Shown here in pieces: positions 8,122-17,021 of a DNA stretch of 64,000 bases. The notes beneath the pieces were generated by a model, which was not told the origin of the DNA, searched no databases, and was given only the letters and a program-made list of their open reading frames with translations. The DNA is from Cohnella cholangitidis (GTDB lineage: Bacteria > Bacillota > Bacilli > Paenibacillales > Paenibacillaceae): contig NZ_CP041969.1 of assembly GCF_014107495.1 (NCBI RefSeq), forward strand, positions 4,389,501 through 4,453,500, given 5' to 3'. Position numbers and translations under genes: made by a program. Each line of letters begins with the position of its first letter. The first letter of the stretch is position 1.

Positions 8122-9165
8122 ATGGTGAAAAACGTATTAGTTACCGGAGCGGGCGGCTATATCGGCAGCGTGTTAGTTCCTAAGCTGTTGAACAAAGGTT
8201 ATCAAGTGAAAGCAATCGATAGATACTTCTTCGGCACGGATAAATTGCCTGAGCATCCTAACTTAACGATCGTCAAAGAAGATTGCAGAAGATTGACCGA
8301 ACGGTATTTCGAGGATGTCGACGCCGTGATCGACCTAGTGGCGATTTCGAACGATCCAAGCGGGGAATTGTTTCAGGACGCGACTTACCAGATCAATCAC
8401 CTGGCCCGGGCGAATACGGCCAAACTTGCCAAGCAAAGCGGAGTAAGGCGTTATATTCTTCCTTCCTCCTGCAGCTTATATGGATTTCAAGATGACGGCG
8501 TGATCGTCAACGAGCAATCGCCGACGAATCCGTTAACGACCTATGCCAAAGCAACGGAACAGGCCGAAAGGGATATTCTTCCGCTTGCGGATGCCACGTT
8601 TACGGCTGTCGTGATCCGGCAAGCGACGGTGTACGGTTATTCTCCCAGAATGAGATTCGATCTGGCGATTAACGGCATGACGCACGGCGCTTGGGAGAAA
8701 GGCGTAATCCCTTTAATGCGCGACGGATCGCAATGGAGACCGATGGTTCACGTGCAGGACACGACGGATGTCATGCTGTTGTTGCTTGAAGCGGATGAAT
8801 CGGCGATTAACGGCCAAATCTTTAACGTCGGCTCCGACCGGAACAACTATCAATTAGGTCAACTGGCGGAAGAAGTTTCCGAAGCGTTGCCGATCGACGT
8901 AAGCATTTCCTGGTATGGCGATCCGGATCACCGTTCTTATCGGGTCTCCTTCGACAAGATCGAACAAACGTTGAAGTGGCAAGCGAAATGGACGGCGGCG
9001 GATGGCGCGCTCGAGATCTATGATGCGTTAGTGACGGGCAAGTTGGTCAAGGATGACCAGACGATCACGTTGAGATGGTACCAGGAGCTCGCCAAGTGGC
9101 ACAAAATCATTAAAGAATGCGAGATGTACGGCGGAATGATCGCGGGTATCGGGGCAAGAAATTAA
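8122..9165 (+). CDS. NAD-dependent epimerase/dehydratase (extended SDR)
   Basis: 347 aa, ATG 8122 behind GGAGG and 1 nt after the rmlC-like stop. The N-terminal motif is VTGAGGYIGSVL (GxxGxxG); the catalytic triad region shows SSCSLYG followed by TTYAKATEQAE (YxxxK); VIRQATVYG and MVHVQDTTDVMLLLL match nucleotide-sugar SDRs. It probably reduces, dehydrates or epimerises a nucleotide sugar. It is not a typical RmlB or RmlD sequence, so the reaction is left open. Its last base overlaps the ATG of the glycosyltransferase. Confidence 0.82.
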   Translation: MVKNVLVTGAGGYIGSVLVPKLLNKGYQVKAIDRYFFGTDKLPEHPNLTIVKEDCRRLTERYFEDVDAVIDLVAISNDPSGELFQDATYQINHLARANTAKLAKQSGVRRYILPSSCSLYGFQDDGVIVNEQSPTNPLTTYAKATEQAERDILPLADATFTAVVIRQATVYGYSPRMRFDLAINGMTHGAWEKGVIPLMRDGSQWRPMVHVQDTTDVMLLLLEADESAINGQIFNVGSDRNNYQLGQLAEEVSEALPIDVSISWYGDPDHRSYRVSFDKIEQTLKWQAKWTAADGALEIYDALVTGKLVKDDQTITLRWYQELAKWHKIIKECEMYGGMIAGIGARN

Positions 9166-10046
9166 TGACAGGCCCGGAGAAGAAAAAGCTAGTAAGCATC
9201 ATTATTCCGATCTATAACGGAGAGCGCTATATTGAAGAGACGATTCGTAACGTGCTGAACCAGACGTATACCGAGTTGGAAGTGCTTTGCATCATCGACG
9301 GGACGACGGATGAGTCCGCCAACATCATTCGACGTCTCGGTGATGATCGGGTCAAAATCGTCATGCAGGAAAATAGCGGAGCGACTCGCACCCGCAATCG
9401 AGGCTTGTCCATGGCGACCGGAGAGTTCATCCTGTTTCTCGATCAAGACGACGTGATCAAACCTGAATTTATCGAGCTGACCGTACGGGAGATCATTCGT
9501 ACGAACAGTTCGGGGGTGGCGGTAAACGGACACCTTATCGACTCGGATGGCAAGATCATTCGCCGGATGTATCGGGTCAACAAACCGAAGCTGACGCTTA
9601 AATCGCTCTTGAAAGGGAACCAGATGTATACTCCTTCCCAAGTACTGTTAAGGCGAGAGAAGCTTGCCGAGATCGGCGCATTCGACGTGAAGGCGGATCA
9701 AGCGGACGATTGGGATATGTGGATTCGTCACGCCCGCAGCGGCAAACTCGTGTTCTTGGACCGCTACTTAATGGGGTACAGGATGCACGATGCTAACCAG
9801 TCGCTGAACCGAGACAAGATGCTGCGCAGCGAGCTGCACATTGTAGAACGAAAACTGGCGGACATCGGCAAAGCGGAATTTATCAAGAGTTATTCGTACA
9901 TGCGTTACTCCAAAGGAGCCGGGGACTGGAACGCTTTGGCGAAAGCCGTGCAGTTGAACGGCATGCTCGTGCTGAAACCCCGGTTTTATGTCACGCTATG
10001 CCAAGTAGCTTTAAGACGCAGGAAGATAAGAAAGGAGGGGGGATAA
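9165..10046 (+). CDS. Family 2 glycosyltransferase
   Basis: 293 aa, GT-A fold. The start ATG 9165 overlaps the preceding TAA by one base (TAATG), which suggests reinitiation; only a weak ribosome site is present. SIIIPIYNGERYIEETI and the metal-binding FLDQDDVI (DxD region) mark a GT2 domain over about residues 8-230, and the WDMWIRHARSGK segment is the acceptor side. Probably cytoplasmic or membrane-associated, adding a sugar to a lipid-linked exopolysaccharide intermediate. Donor and acceptor cannot be read from sequence. Confidence 0.87.
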   Translation: MTGPEKKKLVSIIIPIYNGERYIEETIRNVLNQTYTELEVLCIIDGTTDESANIIRRLGDDRVKIVMQENSGATRTRNRGLSMATGEFILFLDQDDVIKPEFIELTVREIIRTNSSGVAVNGHLIDSDGKIIRRMYRVNKPKLTLKSLLKGNQMYTPSQVLLRREKLAEIGAFDVKADQADDWDMWIRHARSGKLVFLDRYLMGYRMHDANQSLNRDKMLRSELHIVERKLADIGKAEFIKSYSYMRYSKGAGDWNALAKAVQLNGMLVLKPRFYVTLCQVALRRRKIRKEGG

Positions 10047-10676
10047 GTGGCCAAATGGATCGGGACGTTGCACGGGAAGCTTCGAAGCCTTATGAATAAG
10101 GCGTTTACTTTGCTCTGGTATCGATTCCTATTCCACCGAATCGGCGAAAAAAGCTCGATTAGTACCCCCTTCTACACTTATCGGCCTGATGCCATCGGGA
10201 TCGGCGACCAAGTTTCCATGGGGCCTGCGTGCAGGCTTGAAGCTTATCCGGAAGATCCCCTGGCTCCTCCCCAAATGCCGATGCTCAAGATCGGAAATAG
10301 GGTCAGACTCGAACATAGGGTGATGATCACCTGTCTATATTCCGTCGTTATCGAGGATGATGCGTTAATCGCCAGCGGCTGCTACATTAGCGACAATAAT
10401 CATTCTATAGATCCGGAAGGGCCGAGTTATTCCCAGCAACCGTCTACTTACGCCCCGACGAGGATCGGAAAAGGGGTATGGCTTGGGCAGAACGTTTGCG
10501 TTCTGGCCGGCTCCGAGATCGGAGAGAAGTCGGTAATCGGCGCGGGCAGCGTCGTGAAAGGGGTCATTCCTCCTTATTCGATTGCCGTAGGCTCGCCGGC
10601 TCGCGTTGTCAAAAGATATTGCTTCGACACGAAAACGTGGGTGAAAGCCGAGCTAAGAGAGTCCGTAGTCGTCTGA
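10047..10676 (+). CDS. Left-handed beta-helix (hexapeptide repeat) acyltransferase
   Basis: 209 aa, GTG start immediately after the GT2 stop, with AAGGAGG just upstream. Hexapeptide-repeat rungs (MPMLKIGNRVRLEHRV, VVIEDDALIASGCYI, then TRIGKGVWLGQNVCV, AGSEIGEKSVIGAGSVVKG) and the SDNNHSI loop carrying the catalytic His are those of sugar O-acetyltransferases (WcaF/Maa-like). Likely acetyl-CoA-dependent O-acetylation of the glycan. Last gene of the operon, followed by a terminator. It pairs logically with the downstream surface-anchored SGNH hydrolase that could remove such acetyl groups. Confidence 0.87.
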   Translation: MAKWIGTLHGKLRSLMNKAFTLLWYRFLFHRIGEKSSISTPFYTYRPDAIGIGDQVSMGPACRLEAYPEDPLAPPQMPMLKIGNRVRLEHRVMITCLYSVVIEDDALIASGCYISDNNHSIDPEGPSYSQQPSTYAPTRIGKGVWLGQNVCVLAGSEIGEKSVIGAGSVVKGVIPPYSIAVGSPARVVKRYCFDTKTWVKAELRESVVV

Positions 10677-10729
10677 AGGAATGTTTCCGTTAGGCGTATT
10701 AGCAATTGACGCCGCGAGCATGTAATTGA

Positions 10730-10756
10730 ATCCCTTTGCTATAAGGGATTTTTTTA
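10730..10756 (+). terminator. Terminator of the glycan operon
   Basis: ATCCCTT (10730-10736) and AAGGGAT (10743-10749) pair around TGCTAT and are followed by seven T. Confidence 0.88.
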
Positions 10757-10811
10757 ACTTATGAGGTTCCGAGGGGAAAACCCCTCATTACGCGGGAAGG
10801 CGGACAAGAAG

Positions 10812-12001
10812 ATGAAGGAACGTTTCGTTCAGTTGGATGCGCTTAGGGGGCTGGCTTCTTTAGCCGTATTGTTCAGTCATATTCTTCTCATAACGGGCCC
10901 ATCGAGCATGGGGTACGTTGTCTATGCTTTGTTGACGAGAACGTACTCTCCGTTTCAAATTTTCGTCAACGGCAACGGGGCCGTCGTGTTATTTTTCGTG
11001 TTGAGCGGTTTTGTCCTTTCGCTGCCCTTCTGAACGATTCGCGCCAGTCTTACTCCGGGTATTTGGTGAAACGCTTTTTTCGAATCTACGTGCCGTACAT
11101 CCTGAGCTTTTTCGTTGCGTTGATGCTGCTGTCCCTTTCTCCGAAATTAGGCGGCCCTCTCCCTTACCTATCGGATTTTTATAACCAAAGGTGGACTCAT
11201 GGCATCAGCATGGACATCATTGTGGAACATGTACTGGGGATCGTGAACGTTCATACGATGGAATTGAATGATGCTTATTGGTCATTAGTTCATGAAATGA
11301 GGATTTCCATCTTTTTCCCGTTTGTCGTGCTTCTGCTTCGCAAAGTCCGCTGGCAGTACACCGGGTTGATCGGTATCGCCTTATTTACGCTGGCCGTTCT
11401 TAACGAGGTTTTCGGATTTCAAAAGTCCAATGGTTTAAATACTACTTATTTGCACAGCATGCACTATTTGTCCTTCTTCATTTACGGGATGTTCCTCGCC
11501 AAACATCGATCCGAAATCGTGAAAGGATTCCAGGCTTTGAAGCGTCGGTACAAATACGGCATTCTAGTCTTCTCCCTCATTTGCTATAACAGCTCATATG
11601 CGGTAGTCAAGCTGCTTGCCAAGTTAGGCATCGACGTCACGTTCGAAAGAATTTTCAGAGAACAAATCATCGCGATCGGCGTTATCGGCTTCGTCATCAT
11701 CGCCTTGTCCTCCAAGAAAATCGGGAGCGCCCTACGGTCGCCGATCCCTATATTCTTAGGGAATATCTCTTACAGTCTGTACTTGTATCACATGGTCATC
11801 TATCTGGCGCTTATGCACGCATTTCTAGGCGTTATCCCGCTTCCTTACTTGCTGATCTTAGCCTTCGTCGTCTCGATGGCCGTCGCCTATGTCGGTTGGC
11901 TGGTGATCGAGAAGCCTACGATGGCGATAGGCAAGAGAATCGCCGATCGTATTCAGAAGCGTACGTCCATACCGATTCAACGAACCAATTTGAACGGGTA
12001 A
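10812..12001 (+). pseudogene. Acyltransferase-3 family membrane protein (OafA/YrhL type), frameshifted
   Basis: The 5' part (from ATG 10812) encodes QLDALRGLASLAVLFSH, including the conserved R-x10-H motif, and FFVLSGFVLS, then stops at 11031-11033. The remainder (YLVKRFFRIYVPY, YWSLVHEMRISIFFP and about eight further membrane spans) continues in the next frame to 12001. Inserting one T at about 11031 (TTCTGA to TTCTTGA) restores a normal protein of about 396 aa. The family transfers acyl groups to extracellular glycans from the membrane. Either the gene is inactive, the reading is a homopolymer-type error, or slippage occurs. No terminator separates it from the downstream SGNH gene, which has its own promoter-like sequence. 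Confidence 0.8.
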
Positions 12002-12078
12002 AAAATATGCCGAAGGAACGCATCGGAATACCTAGTGAATTCGACATGTTGATACAATAGCTTACAAAATACCACTAT

Positions 12079-12162
12079 TTACCATTAAAGAGCGGTTTTG
12101 ATACAATAAGTCGCAAGAAAGGTTGCTCCTGCCGCCAATCTATGGATGGGGGAAACGGCAGG
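12079..12162 (+). promoter_or_regulatory. Putative promoter and leader hairpin before the SGNH-SLH gene
   Basis: TTACCA (12079-12084), a 17-bp spacer and TACAAT (12102-12107) form a plausible promoter. The -10 lies within a TGATACAATAAGTCGCA element (12099-12115), and a similar half-palindrome starts at 12050; both match only one good TGATAC arm of the operator used elsewhere. In the leader, CCTGCCG (12128-12134) pairs with CGGCAGG (12156-12162). No known riboswitch was recognised. Confidence 0.4.
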
Positions 12163-12190
12163 TAGAATTTAGACGAGAGAGGAGAACACA

Positions 12191-15100
12191 ATGAAACTTG
12201 TCAGCAGGATTGGACTTATTATCGTATTATTGTTTGCGCACGTTACGGTTTATGTCTCGAATGCAGCGCCGGAGGAAGGGGCTCCAAGCGAGTATGGCGA
12301 AGAACTCATAAGCAATGGTAAGTTCGATGGGGGAATTGAAAGCTGGGGAACCTATCCGGCTGCCGACGAGATCGGAGTCGTACCGTCGCCGAAGCCCGTA
12401 ATCGGCCAACCCGCTAATCCCGTGCTCAAAATTCACACGGATGGCATACCCGTGAAGTGGGGAGTATCGGAAGCCCATCAGTGGGTAAAAGTGCAGCCTA
12501 ATCAGCCATACACGCTCTCGGCGGACGTTTTCTTCGAATCGACCGTGGATGCCATGGTGACGATGCGAATCGATTTTTACGATTCGACTCTGGACCGCAA
12601 TGCCCCTTCCAGCGCATTTATTTCCCATAAGTACAAGGATATTTATCATCCGAACGGCGGCTTTGAGACTATCACGATTTCCGGTATCGCTCCGGAAGGG
12701 GTGTATGAAGCCAAAGTCGAGTTCGACATTAAAGCTTTCGAAGCAGGTGCGAAAGGAACGACTTACGTCGATAACGTTCAGTTGCGTCATCTGTGGGCTC
12801 CAACGAAGTTAAGGGCAACGAATCAGACCGATACTTCTATTTCGCTAGAATGGGACAAGCCCGCCTTCGGCGGCCCTTATCGTTATGAGGTCTATGAAAC
12901 CTTCGGAGAAAGGGTTGGAGAAGCAAAGAAGCCGGACGCGTTGATCGATTCGGTGGAGGGCACGACCTTCACATGGTCGGGATTGCCTTCCGCGAGCGCC
13001 GCTTCTACGATTGCCGCGCATTCGCTCTATGTCGTGGCCAAGCCTGTATCGGACTCGACTTTGAAGTCGGAGCCAAGCAATATTCTCCGCCTTGCGAGAA
13101 CTAAACCCGACGGTGCGATCACGATTTTGCCGCTGGGCGATTCCATGACCGTCGGCATATACAACGGCGGAGTCGTACCGGGAGGTTACCGGGGTTATCT
13201 ATGGGAATTAATGCAGGACAAATACTCCAATATGTTCTACGTGGGCTCCGAGAATTATAATCCGATTTCCGACGCCCGTTTCAACCCGGACCATGAAGGT
13301 CACTCAGGCTATCAGGTATCCAGGATGAACGATGAGCTGGTAGACGATCAGATCGCCGTATATGCTCCCGACTACGTCATCGTTCATGCAGGAACGAATA
13401 ATATGTGGGACATTAGAAACACCGACGAGGAGCATATGAAAGAAGAGCTGCTCATGCATATGAACGAATTATTGGCCAATATACGGAGAGCTCTTCCGAA
13501 TACTTACGTGATCGTCGTTTCCATCCCGGGCATCTATGAAGATCGGGACAACAACGGCGCCTATGAGCTGCTGCCTGTTATTGCGGCTTATAACCGTAAT
13601 TTGAAAGAGTTGGTCGATTCGTTAAACAGCCAAGGCCATAAAGTCGGATTCGTGGATATGGGAACGAGGGTATCGGCACAGTATTTCGCAGATCCGGACA
13701 ACGATCATATTCATCCGAATGCCGCCGGGTATAAGGTCATGGCGGATATATGGTACGACGCTTTGGATGCGGTCATTACGACCGGGGACGTCTCGGGAAT
13801 GTACCCCGGGAAGCCCCTGCTGAAGCCTCCTGTGCTGAATTCGCAGGATACCTCGGTCTCCTTGTCCTGGGATGCGGTCGCCGACAACATCGGCGTTGAC
13901 CGCTACGAAATCTTCCGGAATAGCGAGGAAACTCCGATTAGCGTGACAACCGTGACTTACGGGGCCATTGCGGGACTAGCGCCGGATACCTCCTATGATT
14001 TCTCGGTAGAAGCGATTGACAAGGCCGGCAATAGAACCCGCAGCAATCCGCTTACGGTAAAGACTACGGCGCTTCCCGACGTAAGTCCGCCAACGGCGCC
14101 GACGGAACTGTCAACGGCCCATCTCGCGCACGATAGCGTTACGTTATCTTGGTTGCCGAGCGCCGATGACGTTGGCATTCGCGAATATGAAATCATGTAC
14201 GGTAGCAAAACCGTTAGCGTTGCTAGCGCCGTCTATGGCAATGACCAAAAGCTCAGCCATGTGATTAAGGGCTTAACGCCGGAAACTTCATACACGTTCT
14301 CCGTTAAAGCGATTGATCATGCCGGGAATCCGTCTCCGAGCGGCACGCCGATCACTGTCGAAACGCTGGCGGCGCCGCCGGCAAATCTGCACGTGGCCGA
14401 GAAGTCCGTGACGAGCGTAAAGCTGGCATGGACGCCTACGACAGATAAGGATGGGATTAAAGGATACCGGGTCTATAAGGACGATTCGTTGCTGACGACG
14501 ACTTCAGCGGCTTCCATTACGCTTAATGACCTGGTTCCAGGCAAGACATATACGTTCAAAGTGACTGCCGTCGATCAATTGGATAACGAAACGTTGCCAT
14601 CCAACGTGTTGTCGCTCGCGAACGTTCTGCAGCCGCCGACGGGACTTGCGATGTCGAGCAAATCCTACAACTCGATCAAAGTTCTCTGGTCGCCGGTCGA
14701 GGGAGCTACGGGATATAACGTATATATCGATGGCGTAAAGAAAGCTACGGTAACCGGAACCGAGTATTTGGCGCAAAATTTGATTCATAATACGAAATAT
14801 TCGTTTGCCGTGCAGACCGTATTCGGTGCCAATCTGGAGTCCGCGATAGGCGATCCGATCGAGTTCATGACCGATCCCGTCCCAGAAGTTCCTAGAGGAT
14901 ACGGGGGAGGCGGCGGAGGCGGCGGGGGTTCGGACAGCAAAGGAATCGTGGAGTACAGCAAAATAGACAAAGGCATAAAACTGCGGTTCGTACCGGACGT
15001 CCTGTCGGCCAAAATTTCGTTAAACGGATCTGGCGATCAATGGTTGCTAGAGGTTCCGTCCGATAAGCCGTTCGATCGATTGGAGTTGGAATTGAGCGGA

Positions 15101-16084
15101 GAAGTGCTGAAGCTTGCGGCGAGCAAGCAGAAGCCGATCGCCATCCAAATCGGAGCTCTTACCCTTGAAATTGCCCCGGGCTGGTTGAAAACCGAGAACC
15201 AGGATAAAGTCGCGATTAATGTCTTCATTCGGGGTCTCGAGCAAGATGCCGCGGCAAAGAAGCAGTCGCTTAAGCCGTTATCGTCGGGCTATGATTTCGA
15301 GGTCAAGGTGAACGGGAAGGCTGTAGCATCTTTCGATAAACCCGTTAAGCTTAAGATTAAGTCCAATAACGCGCAAGGCTTGGAAAGCCCGGGCTTCTTC
15401 TCGCTTGATGAGTCCCAAGGCAAATGGATTGCGCACGACAAAGCGAGCGCGGTTGGCAATCAAATGACTTTGGAAGTGTCTCATTTCTCCGAATATGCGG
15501 TTCTTGCGGAAGGAAGCCAGACACTTAAGACTTTCTCGGACATTGTCTCCCATTGGGCCAAGGAAGATATCGAGTTCCTTGCTTCCCGTAACATCGTCAA
15601 AGGGTTGTCCGACGGACGCTTTAATCCGTCCGGAGAAGTGTCCCGAGCGGAGTTTGCAGCCATGCTGGCCCGAGCTTTCAAGCTGAACGCGGGGAATGGA
15701 AGCTTGCCGTTCGAGGATGTCGCCGACAAAGCCTGGTATCAAGCGGAAGTGAAAGCGGCCTACCAAGCCGAATGGATCCAAGGAATCAGCGGAACCCGCT
15801 TCGCCCCGAATGATCGCATTTCACGCGAACAGATGGCGGTCATGATCATGAAAGCTTATTTGCATGAGACGAAGGGCGCTCTGAAACCGGAGGATGCCGA
15901 AGACGATCTGCCATTCAAGGATGCACCTGATATTAGCAGCTGGGCTAAAGAGTATGTCCGCTTGGCATCGGAACAGAAACTCATCCAGGGCATAGACGCA
16001 AGCTTCAAGCCTAGCTTGTACGCCGATCGCGCGCAAGCGGCGGCCATGATTAGCCGGCTTCTTAAGCTTTTGGATAAGCAGTAA
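12191..16084 (+). CDS. S-layer-anchored SGNH/GDSL hydrolase with CBM and FnIII domains
   Basis: 1297 aa, ATG behind GAGAGGAG. Order: signal peptide (1-26); CBM4/9-like beta-sandwich (about 35-200, ELISNGKFDGGIESWG); FnIII (about 205-305); SGNH hydrolase (about 310-530) with GDSMTVG (Ser near 318), HAGTNNMWD (Asn) and DHIHPNAAGY (Asp505, His508); four FnIII units (about 545-895); a glycine run (about 903-912); an unassigned beta-rich region; three SLH repeats (from about 1118). The SGNH fold deacylates carbohydrates or lipids. With two acyltransferase genes just upstream, a cell-surface polysaccharide O-acetylesterase is the best inference. The SLH repeats would anchor it to pyruvylated wall polymer. 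Encoded alone, with a terminator behind it. Confidence 0.88.
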   Translation: MKLVSRIGLIIVLLFAHVTVYVSNAAPEEGAPSEYGEELISNGKFDGGIESWGTYPAADEIGVVPSPKPVIGQPANPVLKIHTDGIPVKWGVSEAHQWVKVQPNQPYTLSADVFFESTVDAMVTMRIDFYDSTLDRNAPSSAFISHKYKDIYHPNGGFETITISGIAPEGVYEAKVEFDIKAFEAGAKGTTYVDNVQLRHLWAPTKLRATNQTDTSISLEWDKPAFGGPYRYEVYETFGERVGEAKKPDALIDSVEGTTFTWSGLPSASAASTIAAHSLYVVAKPVSDSTLKSEPSNILRLARTKPDGAITILPLGDSMTVGIYNGGVVPGGYRGYLWELMQDKYSNMFYVGSENYNPISDARFNPDHEGHSGYQVSRMNDELVDDQIAVYAPDYVIVHAGTNNMWDIRNTDEEHMKEELLMHMNELLANIRRALPNTYVIVVSIPGIYEDRDNNGAYELLPVIAAYNRNLKELVDSLNSQGHKVGFVDMGTRVSAQYFADPDNDHIHPNAAGYKVMADIWYDALDAVITTGDVSGMYPGKPLLKPPVLNSQDTSVSLSWDAVADNIGVDRYEIFRNSEETPISVTTVTYGAIAGLAPDTSYDFSVEAIDKAGNRTRSNPLTVKTTALPDVSPPTAPTELSTAHLAHDSVTLSWLPSADDVGIREYEIMYGSKTVSVASAVYGNDQKLSHVIKGLTPETSYTFSVKAIDHAGNPSPSGTPITVETLAAPPANLHVAEKSVTSVKLAWTPTTDKDGIKGYRVYKDDSLLTTTSAASITLNDLVPGKTYTFKVTAVDQLDNETLPSNVLSLANVLQPPTGLAMSSKSYNSIKVLWSPVEGATGYNVYIDGVKKATVTGTEYLAQNLIHNTKYSFAVQTVFGANLESAIGDPIEFMTDPVPEVPRGYGGGGGGGGGSDSKGIVEYSKIDKGIKLRFVPDVLSAKISLNGSGDQWLLEVPSDKPFDRLELELSGEVLKLAASKQKPIAIQIGALTLEIAPGWLKTENQDKVAINVFIRGLEQDAAAKKQSLKPLSSGYDFEVKVNGKAVASFDKPVKLKIKSNNAQGLESPGFFSLDESQGKWIAHDKASAVGNQMTLEVSHFSEYAVLAEGSQTLKTFSDIVSHWAKEDIEFLASRNIVKGLSDGRFNPSGEVSRAEFAAMLARAFKLNAGNGSLPFEDVADKAWYQAEVKAAYQAEWIQGISGTRFAPNDRISREQMAVMIMKAYLHETKGALKPEDAEDDLPFKDAPDISSWAKEYVRLASEQKLIQGIDASFKPSLYADRAQAAAMISRLLKLLDKQ

Positions 16085-16100
16085 CTAATCGAACAAAGGT

Positions 16101-16138
16101 GAGGCTGGACGGAATTTATATTCCGCCCAGCCTCTTTT
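16101..16138 (+). terminator. Terminator of the SGNH-SLH gene
   Basis: GAGGCTGG and CGGAAT pair with ATTCCG and CCAGCCTC (stem 16101-16134), followed by TTTTGC. Confidence 0.85.
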
Positions 16139-16212
16139 GCGCGACGCTGAACTTGGTCGTTTCGGGAGTCTTGCCTCTTGCGCAAAGGCGGAAACCTGCA
16201 CATGGACTGGAT

Positions 16213-16234
16213 TAAGCCGCTGGGAGCGGTCTAA
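16213..16234. repeat. Single family-C hairpin element
   Basis: TAAGCCGCTGGGAGCGGTCT matches, apart from the loop, the hairpins at 38802 and 38853 that are spaced 51 bp apart. CCGCT pairs with AGCGG. Confidence 0.55.
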
Positions 16235-16237
16235 AGG

Positions 16238-16307
16238 GCGGAAAGAAAATAGAACCTACAGCTGGCACCTTATCGGACAATCCGGAGGCGATGTCAGCTA
16301 TAGGCTC
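16238..16307 (-). terminator. Long hairpin terminating the peptide operon
   Basis: On the minus strand a 17-bp imperfect stem (AGAGCCTATAGCTGACA with TGCCAGCTGTAGGTTCT) with an inner CCGG-type stem is followed by a T-rich run. It sits immediately after the S26 peptidase gene. Confidence 0.65.
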
Positions 16308-16771
16308 TAACGAACGTCAAAGGAGATGCGTACCCATCTTCGCAACCAAGCGGACAGGAAGGGCAAGCGAACGATTACGCTTCCCCATGAAACCATCCCT
16401 CGGCTGGCCGAGAATATCGTGCGGTTCTTCCCTCCGTTGCTTTTCCGTTCGATGGACGTCAGCTTCCCGATAATACGGTCGAACGGGACCGATTGATCGG
16501 GATGGAGATTCGTATCTCCCTTGCAGATATAGCTGCGATTCGCGAGAGTTCCTTCCACCCGAACGAGCCGATGGCCGATCAGCAAGCCGTCTCTATCCCC
16601 GAATAAGAGGATGTCGCCGACACGCAAGTCCGATTCATTCGCTTGAGAGAAATGACATTCATCCTTGGGGCGAATGACCGGGTACATGCTATATCCGTTG
16701 GAAGGAATAATCATCGATCCGCTAGAGGCGATCAGCTTCTTGGCAAGGGTTAGAGGGATGTTAAGCAACAT
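16307..16771 (-). CDS. S24/S26 family signal-peptidase-like protein
   Basis: 154 aa. The nucleophile motif SNGYSMYPVI (S26 box B) is followed by DLRVGDILLF and GHRLVRVEG, where the His occupies the general-base site as in ER-type signal peptidases, and by ICKGDTN. No clear N-terminal membrane anchor is seen, unlike a housekeeping signal peptidase. The start overlaps the PqqD-like gene by 11 nt. Position at the end of an operon with a precursor-like peptide, a recognition protein and an exporter suggests it removes the leader of that peptide, in place of the transglutaminase-like B2 protease of lasso loci. That role is inference. Confidence 0.78.
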   Translation of the reverse strand: MLLNIPLTLAKKLIASSGSMIIPSNGYSMYPVIRPKDECHFSQANESDLRVGDILLFGDRDGLLIGHRLVRVEGTLANRSYICKGDTNLHPDQSVPFDRIIGKLTSIERKSNGGKNRTIFSASRGMVSWGSVIVRLPFLSAWLRRWVRISFDVR

Positions 16772-17021
16772 TCTCGATCAGTCCGCAATCGATGAGCTGG
16801 GCCGCGAATACGAGAATATCGTTTCTGGCTTGCTCTTCGGAGATTCCGTATTCATCGATCATCGCTTGCGCGAGCCGATCCAATCCATCGCCGGCTTGAA
16901 TGCGGGCGTATATCCAACCGCCGACTTCGTTTAATTTGGTAATCAAATATTTCTCCGCATCCAACACGATCCATTCGCCATCCATTTCTACCGCTTCCGT
17001 ATGATTCGCGCATTTCCACAT
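16761..17021 (-). CDS. PqqD family peptide-recognition (RRE) protein
   Basis: 86 aa, about the usual length for a free-standing PqqD/RRE. MDGEWIVLDAEKYLITKLNEVGGWIYARI followed by a helical LDRLAQAMIDEYGISEEQARNDILVFAAQLIDCGLI matches the winged-helix PqqD pattern. Such proteins bind leader peptides and present them to modifying enzymes. Its ATG overlaps the kinase stop by one base and its 3' end overlaps the S26 gene, so the three are tightly coupled. A conserved Tyr-x-x-Pro in the small peptide encoded upstream (17900-17998) is the kind of leader signal these proteins bind. Confidence 0.85.
   Translation of the reverse strand: MWKCANHTEAVEMDGEWIVLDAEKYLITKLNEVGGWIYARIQAGDGLDRLAQAMIDEYGISEEQARNDILVFAAQLIDCGLIENVA

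Noticed and set aside
12121..12190. Riboswitch before the SGNH-SLH gene
   Set aside because: Only one 7-bp hairpin is evident and the conserved cores of c-di-GMP or c-di-AMP switches were not recognised.
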